From Caccovicinus sp964425595 (GTDB taxonomy: Bacteria > Bacillota > Clostridia > Lachnospirales > Lachnospiraceae), in assembly GCA_964425595.1 (NCBI GenBank), contig CAYRMW010000001.1, positions 46,835 to 110,834 of the forward strand: 64,000 nt of DNA, given 5' to 3'. The notes under the pieces were generated by a model. The model made no database searches. It was given only the letters and a program-made list of their open reading frames with translations, and was not told the origin of the DNA. Below are positions 37,056 through 45,446 of this stretch, one piece after another. The position numbers and the translations under genes were made by a program. Each line of letters starts with the position of its first letter. Position 1 is the stretch's first letter.

Positions 37056-38415
37056 TATTCACTTCGATGTCGAACTTCCAGAATGCACTTCGTTTGGGCC
37101 GTCTTCTCCAATAAGTCACTTATCTTTTTTATATTGATCAAATCAAGATTTGCATCCCATTCATCCAAAAGCAATATATTTGTTTGAACATGTTCAAGAA
37201 TGTCTTCTATATCTGACAATACTATTTCCCCTACAGACATGGAAGTTTTAAAAGATTCAGGAAAATACATTTGCATTGCATATTGGGAGAATAGTAATAA
37301 GCATGATGTCGAAAATATGTTTTCAGCCCAACAAGTAAACTGGATTTTCCTGTACCATTACCTCCTCGGATTGTAATACGGCCGGGTTCTTTTAATTTTT
37401 CCCAAGAAATGATTTCCGCGAAGGATGAAAATCTATACTTAATACCCTTTTGCTCTAAACTAATTTTTGAAAAACTAATGTATTTAGAATCAAAAGACAA
37501 ATTTTCAGGCACATGAGAAGCATTTTCCAATCCCTTAATTTTTGCATGTACACCATTCCAACTCATAATAGAAGAAATCAAAACATGCAAATATTGAATG
37601 GTATTTACTTGTCGAGGAAAAGTTACAACTAATATAGCTACAGATGCAACACTATTGCTATAAACAAAGTTTTTGATTAATACGCAAAAAATAGGAACTG
37701 CACTAAGAATCATCGTTAAACCCGAGATATAACTTACATAACGCAATCTACGTATTCCAAAAACAATCGTATTATTCATTTCCTCATTTAAAGCACTCTT
37801 CCACAAGAAACAGTTATAACTGTTATCTGTCATAATCGTATCCCAGCCATATAATAAAACCGAATTCATTTTTACATGTGCATTTTGAAAGTCGAATGAT
37901 AATGATTCGGCTCTTTTTTTGGAAATTATACATAAGCCAAAAGCAATACCAAAAGCGGCTATATAACTTAGAATAAAATCTTTTTCTATGGCAAGGCCAA
38001 TGACTCCTATGTTAAAGCAAATATTAAGGAATGTTAAAATAAAATCTAGGATAAAATCATAACTTTCATTCACCACATTCCATGTTTCATTATGAAAAAA
38101 TGGCTTTCTTTTATTAACAAAATCCCTTTCCATTACAAGATATGGCTTAAACTGAAAAGCGCCTTCAAAATCTTGAATAAATTTTTGAAATGTGTGGTAT
38201 TTTGCTAATATCAAAAAACGTTGATAACCATACCTTGGAAGCAAAACGATAAATAAGGATATAACAAAAATTATCATCCAAAACAATACTTCTGTCGGTT
38301 TCTCAATACACTGTCCTATTTTGATCATTGCAATGGTAGAAAAAGCAACCACTATCTGTTCTATAATGCAAAACCCAAGACATATTATGGAATATTTACT
38401 ACGATAATTGTTCAT
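37055..38415 (-). pseudogene. AT-rich ABC transporter gene broken by a 5-base duplication
   Basis: Encodes a half ABC transporter: several membrane helices, Walker A RGGNGTGKSSLL near residue 365, a degenerate signature SVGE and Walker B NILLLDEWDANLD. The reading frame breaks at 37271-37280, where TTGCA is present twice in tandem. Removing one copy joins the two frames into one protein of about 450 residues. Base composition is about a third GC, unlike all neighbours, suggesting transfer. The ATG at 38415 has no ribosome site, and a terminator lies just upstream. No peptide substrate gene is adjacent. Confidence 0.82.
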
Positions 38416-38443
38416 ATTGTTCAAGAAAAGACTAACTTAACAT

Positions 38444-38482
38444 AAAAAAGAAGTCGATCTGATAATAATCGACTTCTTTTTT
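38444..38482. terminator. Terminator after rpmF
   Basis: Perfect 15-base-pair stem (38444-38458 with 38468-38482) with six T on either strand. It ends the yceD-rpmF transcript and would block read-through into the AT-rich ABC gene. The 113 bases from here to rpmF show no other feature. Confidence 0.8.
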
Positions 38483-38595
38483 ATTTCTTACAAGTTTCTT
38501 AATTACAATTCTTTAAAAATGATGCTCCCTAAGAGAGATAATGATTCAAAAGCATACTAACTTGATTCACTGTTTCTCCTTGTGTCCCTGATAGC

Positions 38596-38778
38596 TTACG
38601 CCTCAGCTTTCACAATCTCTCTCTTGTTGTAGCATCCACAAGCCTTGCAGACTCTGTGGGGAATCATCAGCGCACCGCATCTGGAGCACTTTACCAAGTT
38701 GGGAGCGCTCATCTTCCAGTTCGCTCTGCGGCTGTCTCTTCTCGCCTTAGAGGATTTGTTCTTCGGGCAGATCGACAT
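38596..38778 (-). CDS. rpmF: Ribosomal protein L32, zinc-ribbon form
   Basis: 60 residues of the large ribosomal subunit. Starts with the usual L32 basic tail (SICPKNKSSKARRDSRRANW) and keeps both cysteine pairs, CSRC and CKAC, so this is the zinc-binding form. Three bases separate it from the upstream YceD gene, and it has a GAGGTG site. Confidence 0.96.
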   Translation of the reverse strand: MSICPKNKSSKARRDSRRANWKMSAPNLVKCSRCGALMIPHRVCKACGCYNKREIVKAEA

Positions 38779-38781
38779 GGT

Positions 38782-39309
38782 TTACACCTCCTTAAACTGT
38801 TTGAAAATATCCCGGATTGCGGCCATCCTCGGGTCCGGCACGCTGTCATCGCATCCGCAGGGACCCTCGTTCCGGTTTTTCCCGCACGCACGGCAGAGCC
38901 CTCTGCAGTCCTCTTTGCAGAGAACCTTCATGGGAAGACTCGCCATCAGTTCAGCGGCAACCAGCTGATCCACATCCAGAATATAACCGCTCACATAGGG
39001 TTGTTCATCCAACGCTTCTACCCGTTCCTCATTGCTCTGGTTCATATCCAGCTCTTCCTCGATCGACAGATGAAAGGGAACCTTCACCGGGTCAAGGCAG
39101 CGGTCGCAGGGCATCGTCAGCGCAAGGCTGACTTCCCCCCGGATCTCCAGCTTCTTATCTCCGGTATGGGTGATGGTCAACGTCACCGGCCCCTTCTCCG
39201 CAACCGCGTAGGTCCCGTTCGGACCGTGAAACAGCTCCATCTCAAGATCCTGGGTATAGGATTTCTCTTTCCCCTGGCAGGAAAACAACTCTGTTAGGTT
39301 AATCGGCAT
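38782..39309 (-). CDS. YceD/DUF177 family protein
   Basis: 175 residues. The family's metal-site cysteines are present: MPCDRCLDPV near 90 and CKEDCRGLCRACGKN near 140. YceD proteins are almost always encoded directly before rpmF and have been linked to large-subunit rRNA processing. AGGAGT ribosome site; perfect consensus promoter upstream. Confidence 0.92.
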   Translation of the reverse strand: MPINLTELFSCQGKEKSYTQDLEMELFHGPNGTYAVAEKGPVTLTITHTGDKKLEIRGEVSLALTMPCDRCLDPVKVPFHLSIEEELDMNQSNEERVEALDEQPYVSGYILDVDQLVAAELMASLPMKVLCKEDCRGLCRACGKNRNEGPCGCDDSVPDPRMAAIRDIFKQFKEV

Positions 39310-39338
39310 ATTACTTACTCCTAATACGCACCCTAGAC

Positions 39339-39367
39339 ATTATACCTATGGGCATCTGCTTTGTCAA
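39339..39367 (-). promoter_or_regulatory. Consensus promoter of yceD-rpmF
   Basis: On the minus strand TTGACA (39367-39362), 17 bases, TATAAT (39344-39339): a perfect housekeeping sigma-factor promoter, in keeping with strong expression of a ribosomal gene. Confidence 0.8.
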
Positions 39368-39435
39368 CCGGATTTTCATGAATTTCCAAAAATTCCGCGC
39401 CGGCCGGAGCGCATCATCCTGCCTTCCGCCTTCTC

Positions 39436-40632
39436 TTACAGCAGCGCCAGAGTATCTCTCGCGATCGCCAGCTCCTCATTCGTGGGCAGCAGCATGACCT
39501 TGACCTGGGAATCCGGAGCCGAGATGATCATCTTCCTGCCGCTGGCATTGTTGTTTGCCTCTTCATCGAGTTTTACCCCCATAAAGGACAGGCTCGCGCA
39601 TACGCGTCTTCTGACATTTCCGTCATTCTCGCCTACCCCTGCCGTAAACGCGATGGCATCCACGCCATTCATCGCCGCCGCGTAAGCGCCCACATACTTG
39701 GTCACCCGGTAGATAAAGGCATCCAGCGCCACCTCAGCCAGATGATTTCCATCATGCGCCGCCTTCTCAATATCGCGGAAGTCGCTGGAAACGCCGCCGG
39801 ACATACCGAGCACGCCGGACTTCTTGTTGAGGATCGTCAGCATCTCATTGATGTCGATGCCTTCCTTATTCATAATAAACTGAAGGACAGCCGGGTCGAC
39901 ATCGCCGCTCCTGGTTCCCATGATCAGGCCCTCAAGCGGGGTAAGACCCATGGAGGTGTCCACGCACTTTCCGCCGACCGAAGCCGAGATGCTGGCGCCG
40001 TTGCCTAAATGGCACACGACCACCTTTGCCTTCTCCGGATCCAGATTGCCGAACCTGATCGCTTCTCCGGACACAAACATATGGCTGGTTCCGTGGAACC
40101 CGTAACGGCGGATGCTGTATTTTTCAAAATATTCCTCCGGAATGGCATACTTGTACGCCTTCTCCGGCATGGACATGCCAAACGCCGTATCGAATACAGC
40201 TACATTCGGTTTGCCGGGCATCGCCGCCTCGCAGGCCTCGATCCCCATGAGGTTGGCCGGATTGTGCAGCGGTCCAAGATCAAAGCATTCCCGGATCACC
40301 TGCTTGACTTCCTCGGTAACGATGGTGGACTGATAGAACTTCATGCCGCCGTGAAGCACCCGATGGCCGATGGCCGAGATCTCATCGGTATTCCTGATCA
40401 CACCATAATCCGGATCCTGCAGCTCATCCATGACCAGTTCGATCGCTACCTTGTGATTCGGCATATCCTTCTCAACCACAACCTTGTCCTTTCCGGCCGG
40501 GCTATGGGTGAGCTTTGAGCCGGGGATACCGATCCTCTCACAGAGACCTTTGGCGATTACCGACTCATCATCCATATCGATCAACTGATACTTCAGGGAA
40601 GAGCTTCCGCAGTTGATTACTAAAATTTTCAT
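39436..40632 (-). CDS. ackA: Acetate kinase
   Basis: Makes ATP and acetate from acetyl phosphate, the energy-yielding end of acetate fermentation. 398 residues starting ILVINCGSSSLKYQ, with GHRVLHGG near 85, FDTAFG near 147 and HLGNG near 208, all family motifs. It is 22 bases after pduL and has an AAGGAGA site, so the pair forms one operon. Confidence 0.97.
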   Translation of the reverse strand: MKILVINCGSSSLKYQLIDMDDESVIAKGLCERIGIPGSKLTHSPAGKDKVVVEKDMPNHKVAIELVMDELQDPDYGVIRNTDEISAIGHRVLHGGMKFYQSTIVTEEVKQVIRECFDLGPLHNPANLMGIEACEAAMPGKPNVAVFDTAFGMSMPEKAYKYAIPEEYFEKYSIRRYGFHGTSHMFVSGEAIRFGNLDPEKAKVVVCHLGNGASISASVGGKCVDTSMGLTPLEGLIMGTRSGDVDPAVLQFIMNKEGIDINEMLTILNKKSGVLGMSGGVSSDFRDIEKAAHDGNHLAEVALDAFIYRVTKYVGAYAAAMNGVDAIAFTAGVGENDGNVRRRVCASLSFMGVKLDEEANNNASGRKMIISAPDSQVKVMLLPTNEELAIARDTLALL

Positions 40633-40654
40633 CTTTTTTCTCCTTCAGAACTGA

Positions 40655-41224
40655 TCACTTAACAATTTCGCCGTACTGCTCTCTTGCGCAGCCTGCCGCG
40701 TTCGACTCATCCGTATCAATGTGCATCGCAAGCGCGTAACTGTCGCTCACGCGCACGACCACATCGCCGAATACCAGGCTTCTGCCATCGGTATCTATCT
40801 TTACCGACACGATATCGCCGTTCTGGACCCCAAGCTGCGCCGCATCCGCAGGCGTAGCATGGATATGACGCTTAGCCGCGATCACGCCCTCGGTCAGCTC
40901 GACCTCGCCTGCGGGGCCGATCAGCTTACATCCGGCGCTTCCGGCAAGATCTCCGGACTCCCGGACAGGAGCGGCAACGCCGATGGAACGGGCATCCGTC
41001 AGGGACAGCTCGACCTGCGTCGCTTTACGGACAGGACCTAAGATCGATACGCCCTTCAGCTCCTTCTTCGGGCCAACCACAGTTACTCTCTCTTCACAGG
41101 CATACTGCCCCGGCTGGGAGAGATCTTTCTTTTTCGTCAGCTCATAACCCTTTCCAAATAAAATTTCCAGGTCTTCCTGTGTAACATGTACATGACGCGC
41201 AGAGGTTTCAACTAAAAACTTCAT
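40655..41224 (-). CDS. pduL: PduL-type phosphate acetyltransferase
   Basis: Converts acetyl-CoA to acetyl phosphate. 189 residues with the zinc-site histidines in SARHVHVT near residue 10 and in AAKRHIHATP near 118, the PduL hallmark; the fold is unrelated to Pta. It lacks the N-terminal targeting extension seen in microcompartment PduL, so it probably acts free in the cytosol as the main enzyme together with AckA. Confidence 0.94.
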   Translation of the reverse strand: MKFLVETSARHVHVTQEDLEILFGKGYELTKKKDLSQPGQYACEERVTVVGPKKELKGVSILGPVRKATQVELSLTDARSIGVAAPVRESGDLAGSAGCKLIGPAGEVELTEGVIAAKRHIHATPADAAQLGVQNGDIVSVKIDTDGRSLVFGDVVVRVSDSYALAMHIDTDESNAAGCAREQYGEIVK

Positions 41225-41279
41225 CCTTCTTTCTCTCCTATTCTTTAATCGATCCAGCCTTTTGTTGGACTCTGTCTAT

Positions 41280-41308
41280 ATTTTATGTGCTTTCTAATCA
41301 TTTTTCAA
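41280..41308 (-). promoter_or_regulatory. Promoter of pduL-ackA
   Basis: On the minus strand TTGAAA (41308-41303), 17 bases, TAAAAT (41285-41280), about 55 bases before the pduL start. Confidence 0.65.
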
Positions 41309-41372
41309 CCCTTGCCAAAGGGTATTTTGCATTTTTTATCAAACACGGGCAGATTTTCCCGCAAGATAAGGG

Positions 41373-41401
41373 TTTACGAACGAGTTTACGGCGTTTATAA
41401 T
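41373..41401 (+). promoter_or_regulatory. Promoter of tmcAL
   Basis: TTTACG (41373-41378), 17 bases, TATAAT (41396-41401). It lies back to back with the pduL promoter and about 80 bases before the tmcAL start. Confidence 0.5.
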
Positions 41402-41485
41402 GAAAAAGAGAGAATTTTCGCCATTTCTCGCCTCTGCATTGTGAAATTTATATCAAAACTATCCTTTGATTCTGGGAGCGCTTAC

Positions 41486-42730
41486 ATGATTAAAACAGCC
41501 GGCATCATTGCCGAATACAACCCCTTTCATCTCGGCCATCAGTATCAGATGGAGGAAACCCGGAGACAGACCGGCGCCGATTTTATCCTTGCCGTGATGA
41601 GCGGCAACTTCGTCCAACGGGGCGAACCGGCCATCTTTGAAAAGTTCCAGCGGGTCCGCATGGCTCTCCGGTGCGGCGCGGATCTTGTCCTGGAGCTGCC
41701 TGCCTCCTACGCGACCGGCAGTGCGGAAGACTTTGCCAGCGGCGCCGTCTCTCTGCTGCACGGTCTTCGCTGCGTCGACTATCTCTCCTTTGGCAGCGAG
41801 GAAGGCAGCCTGGCTCCTCTCGCGGAAGCCGCCGCCCTCCTCGCCCGGGAATCTTCCCGCTTCCGCACCATCCTGCAAAAACAGCTGCGCCAGGGTCTTC
41901 CCTTCCCCCGGGCCAGAAGCCTCGCCCTGCAGGAAAGCGGTCTCAGCTCTCATGCGCTGGCGGCCGCCTCCGCTCCCAATAACCTCCTGGGGATCGAATA
42001 TCTGAAGGCGCTTTCCCGTTTCTCCAGCTCCATCCGGCCGGTCACCATACGCCGGGAGGGCTGCGCCTATAACGATACGGCCATGCCCGCAGACCAGACC
42101 CGCTTTGCCTCCGCTTCGGCCATCCGCGAAGCCGCGGCCGGCAAAACCGGCGCAAAGGATATCCTCACGCAGATCCCGGATATCCTGCATGAACAGTATC
42201 TCTCCGGCGCCCTCCTTCCTGTATTTCCCGATGATTGCTCGTCCCTGCTGAACTATCAGCTGCTGTCGTGCCTGGAAAGGGATAAACCCTTCTCTTCCTT
42301 TTCCGATTGTTCTCCGGAACTTGCGCAGCGTCTGAAGGCAAATGCCATGCAGGCCCTCTCCTTCCGCGAACGCCGGGATTACTTAAAGACACGCCAGTAC
42401 ACCTATACCCGGGTCAGCCGCTGCCTGATCCACCTGCTTTTACAGATCCGGGCGCAGGATATGCAGACGCTGCGCGCCCTTTCCTATCCCACTTATGCCA
42501 GGATCCTGGGATTCCGCAAGAGCGCGGCCCCTCTGCTCCGGAAGTTAAAGGAGCGCTCCGCCGTCCCGGTCATCGCCAAGGCCGCCCGTGCGCCGGAAAC
42601 ACTCAGCGGCAGCCTCCTGGCGCTTTGGAAACAGGAAGTTTTTTCTTCTCACATCTATCATGCCATCCTCCAGCAGAAATATGGCTGCAGCCCCAAAAAC
42701 GAATACAGCCGGTCCATCGTCATCCTGTGA
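41486..42730 (+). CDS. tmcAL: tRNA(Met) cytidine acetate ligase TmcAL
   Basis: Uses acetate and ATP to acetylate the wobble cytidine of elongator tRNA-Met. The 414-residue product starts MIKTAGIIAEYNPFHLGHQYQ (HxGH nucleotidyltransferase motif) and continues with MSGNFVQRGEPA and ELPASYATGSAEDFA, the family signature. The ATG at 41486 is chosen because the longer open frame upstream includes the promoter. It is divergent from pduL-ackA, the genes of acetate metabolism; its homologue ylbM likewise lies beside the yceD homologue and rpmF in Bacillus. Confidence 0.93.
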   Translation: MIKTAGIIAEYNPFHLGHQYQMEETRRQTGADFILAVMSGNFVQRGEPAIFEKFQRVRMALRCGADLVLELPASYATGSAEDFASGAVSLLHGLRCVDYLSFGSEEGSLAPLAEAAALLARESSRFRTILQKQLRQGLPFPRARSLALQESGLSSHALAAASAPNNLLGIEYLKALSRFSSSIRPVTIRREGCAYNDTAMPADQTRFASASAIREAAAGKTGAKDILTQIPDILHEQYLSGALLPVFPDDCSSLLNYQLLSCLERDKPFSSFSDCSPELAQRLKANAMQALSFRERRDYLKTRQYTYTRVSRCLIHLLLQIRAQDMQTLRALSYPTYARILGFRKSAAPLLRKLKERSAVPVIAKAARAPETLSGSLLALWKQEVFSSHIYHAILQQKYGCSPKNEYSRSIVIL

Positions 42731-42746
42731 CGGCGGACCGGCTGTA
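42704..42746. terminator. Hairpin between convergent tmcAL and Bax-inhibitor genes
   Basis: Twelve-base-pair perfect stem (42704-42715 with 42735-42746) straddling the tmcAL stop codon. No T-run follows; it may serve as a transcript end for both strands. Confidence 0.45.
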
Positions 42747-42766
42747 CTCTGCCGTGGGTTCAGTCT

Positions 42767-43483
42767 TTACTTCTTTCTTCCCATAACACGCAGAAGATAA
42801 ACAAACAGATTGATAAAATCCAGGTACAGTTCCAATGCAGAGATGATCGAAGCCTTTTTCAGCATCTGCTCATCCCGACTGAAGGCTGCGTAGAACTCCT
42901 TGATCTTGTGGGTGTCGTAAGCGGTAAAGCCGAGAAAAAGGAAGATCCCCAGCGTGCAGGCGATCATCTCCAATTCGCTCAAGTCGATAAACATTCCCAG
43001 GAGCCAGAAAACCGCCAGGAAAATCAACCCGCCAATCATCAGCGGGCGAACGCGGCTGAAATCCAGATGCATCACGGTCCCCATCAACGCCATCACGCCG
43101 AAGAAGAGCGCGGTAGCGCCGAAGATCAGCACCATCGATGCCAGGTTAAACAGCAGAAAATACAGGGAAAAGACGATCCCGTTCAGCGCGGAATACAGGA
43201 AAAACAACGCCCTCGCCTGATTGACACTCATCTTCATGACCCTGGCGCTCAGGAAGACGACCGTGGCCACTTCCGCGATCAGCAGAAGGTAGATCCAGCC
43301 CGGAATGTACGTCACCAGCGCGATCCAGCCGGTCATATAGCCGGAAACTGCCACCAGGAAGGTGGTGAGAAGCCCGGCAAACATCCACCCAAAGGTCCTG
43401 GCAGTGTACCCGCCAAGGGTAACGGACGGCGCCGCTGCCGGCGATTCACCAGGATATGCCCGATTCATCCATTCTTCATTCAT
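42767..43483 (-). CDS. Bax inhibitor-1/YccA family membrane protein
   Basis: 238 residues with seven predicted membrane helices and the family's C-terminal signature FTAYDTHKIKEF near 195. These proteins form calcium-leak-type channels in studied cases; the bacterial role is unclear. The last residues (LDFINLFVYLLRVMGRKK) are typical. ATG with AGGAGG. Confidence 0.9.
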   Translation of the reverse strand: MNEEWMNRAYPGESPAAAPSVTLGGYTARTFGWMFAGLLTTFLVAVSGYMTGWIALVTYIPGWIYLLLIAEVATVVFLSARVMKMSVNQARALFFLYSALNGIVFSLYFLLFNLASMVLIFGATALFFGVMALMGTVMHLDFSRVRPLMIGGLIFLAVFWLLGMFIDLSELEMIACTLGIFLFLGFTAYDTHKIKEFYAAFSRDEQMLKKASIISALELYLDFINLFVYLLRVMGRKK

Positions 43484-43538
43484 CGAAAAACCTCCTTTTC
43501 TCTCTTCATGCGTCCGGCGTACCGCAGGTTCTGTCCCG

Positions 43539-44753
43539 TCAACGTCCGGCGGCGCATGAATGATCTTCGTTTAACAAAAGCTTTGCCAGTTCCGGTTCCA
43601 CCTGCCAGAAATCCAGGATGCGGCGGATCTCTTCTTCGTTGTCTTTTGGCCTGCCCTGGCGGACCGCCCGGATCAGGATGTTCTTCGGCGTGTGCTCCAT
43701 GTCAATAAACTCCAGGATCTGGGTCCGATAGCCCATATGCTCCAGAAGTTCCGCCCGGATCCCATCGGTCAGCAGCGCGCTCATCCGTTCCTTCAGCAAA
43801 CCGTATTTTAAGACCGGCTGCATCAGCGCATTCTTTGTCTGGCTGTTCCACTGATGCTGGCAGCAGGGAACCGAAAGGATCACTTTCGCTCCCCAGGACA
43901 CCGCCTTATAAAGGGCATAGTCCGTAGCTGTATCGCAGGCGTGCAGGGTCACCACCATATCGACCCGCGAGACACCCTCATAAGAAGCGATGTCGCCGCA
44001 GCAAAACGCCAGGGTGTCGTAGCCGTATTTTTCGCTCAGCGCATTGCAGTGCCGGATCACGTCCTCCTTTAAGTCCAGCCCGATCACGCGGATCGGATAT
44101 CCCCTCAGGATCCGCAGGTAATAATACATGGCAAACGTCAGATAGGACTTGCCGCACCCGAAATCCAGGATCGTGTTCTCCTCGCTGCGGGAAAGCTGAG
44201 GCAGGATATCCTCGATCAGTTCCAGGAACCGGTTGATCTGGCGGAATTTGTCATATCTGGCGCGGACTACCGTCCCCTCCCCGGTCATGACGCCCAGATC
44301 GACCAGAAAAGGGACAGGGACCCCCTCTTTAAGGACGTACTGTTTCTTCCGGTTATGGAGAAGCCGGCGGTCCCCCTGCTGGCCGCGCGCCGTGATCCTG
44401 GCCGGCGTCTTTGCTTTAGCGCCCTTTTTCTTGATGGTGACGGTCCCCCTCCGTCCCACAAGGATCTGCGCCCAGCCCTTTTCCGACCGGATCTCGCACT
44501 GGCGGAAGGACTGCTCCATCAATTCGGTCAGGCGCAAAGCGCAACCGTCCCGGTCCAGGTTTTTGTGAAAGACCTGTGTTCCGATCCACTCCTCCAGCTG
44601 AAAGTGCAGGCTGCCGCCGGAGAAAAACGGACGCACCCTGACCTTTTGCACCTTATCCCTGTCCGTTGGATTGGCCAGGATCATCTGGAGCAATTCCCCG
44701 TCCAGGAATTCTTCAAACAGCTCCCGCAGACGTTCCCTGTCTTTGTCTTCCAT
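43539..44753 (-). CDS. SAM-dependent methyltransferase, METTL25/RRNAD-like class
   Basis: About 404 residues. The N-terminal 130 residues are not recognised; the SAM-binding motif LDFGCGKSYLTFAMYYYL lies near 190, VIGLDLKEDV follows, and VPCCQHQWNSQ near 290 is characteristic of the METTL25/RRNAD group. Substrate unknown. The ATG at 44753 is preferred over 44757-44759 because of the eight-base spacing from GGAGG. Confidence 0.8.
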   Translation of the reverse strand: MEDKDRERLRELFEEFLDGELLQMILANPTDRDKVQKVRVRPFFSGGSLHFQLEEWIGTQVFHKNLDRDGCALRLTELMEQSFRQCEIRSEKGWAQILVGRRGTVTIKKKGAKAKTPARITARGQQGDRRLLHNRKKQYVLKEGVPVPFLVDLGVMTGEGTVVRARYDKFRQINRFLELIEDILPQLSRSEENTILDFGCGKSYLTFAMYYYLRILRGYPIRVIGLDLKEDVIRHCNALSEKYGYDTLAFCCGDIASYEGVSRVDMVVTLHACDTATDYALYKAVSWGAKVILSVPCCQHQWNSQTKNALMQPVLKYGLLKERMSALLTDGIRAELLEHMGYRTQILEFIDMEHTPKNILIRAVRQGRPKDNEEEIRRILDFWQVEPELAKLLLNEDHSCAAGR

Positions 44754-44770
44754 CGTCATGCCCTCCGGAA

Positions 44771-45412
44771 CTAATTTTCCGCCTCTACCCAGGCGCTCCG
44801 CAAAAGCTGCGGGTAGGCTTGCAGATGGGCATAGTCATTAAAGCGCTCCAGGGTATAGCGGCGCAGTTTGGGGGAACAATTCAGCTCCGTGATGCTGCAG
44901 TTTTCCAGGCTGGTGCCGAGCGTCCTCCACTTGGCCATATCCATCCCCAGAAAATGGGCGGTCATACTGCGGATCACGCCGCTGTGAGTGACCACCGCCA
45001 CCCGCTCATAGCCGTTTTCCCGGATCTGGCGGAACACCGGGATCACCCGGCGCACCACATCGCCGGCACTTTCGCCGCCCGGATAGGGAATATCGTATTC
45101 CATCTTGTCCTGCTCCCGCTTAAAATCCTGAAAGCGCAGAGCGATCTCCTCATCCGTTAAGCCCTCCATCTCGCCGAATGAGATCTCGTTCAGCTCCGGA
45201 TACATATAATGCTCCACTTTCCAGTAAAGGTTCGCCGCCTGAGCCGTCTGCACCGCCCGGATCAGCGCGCTGGAAAATACGACCTGTATCCCTTCCGAAG
45301 CAAGGCGCTGCCCCAGCAGCGCGGCCTGCTGGAATCCTTCCTCGCACAGTTCCACGTCCACATTGCACCGTCTGCTGGCCTGACGTCCGTGCCGAATCAA
45401 ATATAGCTTCAT
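44771..45412 (-). CDS. Histidine phosphatase family protein
   Basis: 213 residues of the phosphoglycerate mutase-like superfamily. Catalytic motif LIRHGR at residues 4-9; acid residue region in NEISFGEMEGLTDEEIA near 80; second histidine in VVTHSGVIR near 140. Substrate not readable: it could be a broad phosphatase. It lies 17 bases before the methyltransferase gene. Confidence 0.88.
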   Translation of the reverse strand: MKLYLIRHGRQASRRCNVDVELCEEGFQQAALLGQRLASEGIQVVFSSALIRAVQTAQAANLYWKVEHYMYPELNEISFGEMEGLTDEEIALRFQDFKREQDKMEYDIPYPGGESAGDVVRRVIPVFRQIRENGYERVAVVTHSGVIRSMTAHFLGMDMAKWRTLGTSLENCSITELNCSPKLRRYTLERFNDYAHLQAYPQLLRSAWVEAEN

Positions 45413-45446
45413 TCTGTCTTTTCGTTTCCTTTTCTTATAGTCACTG

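Noticed and set aside
37055..38424. Bacteriocin or lantibiotic export locus
   Set aside because: The AT-rich ABC gene stands alone, is frameshifted, and no small precursor peptide or modification gene was found beside it.
21525..38453. Attachment-site repeats bounding the accessory block
   Set aside because: The only shared sequence found at both sides is an A-rich 10-base stretch within terminator hairpins, which is expected by chance.
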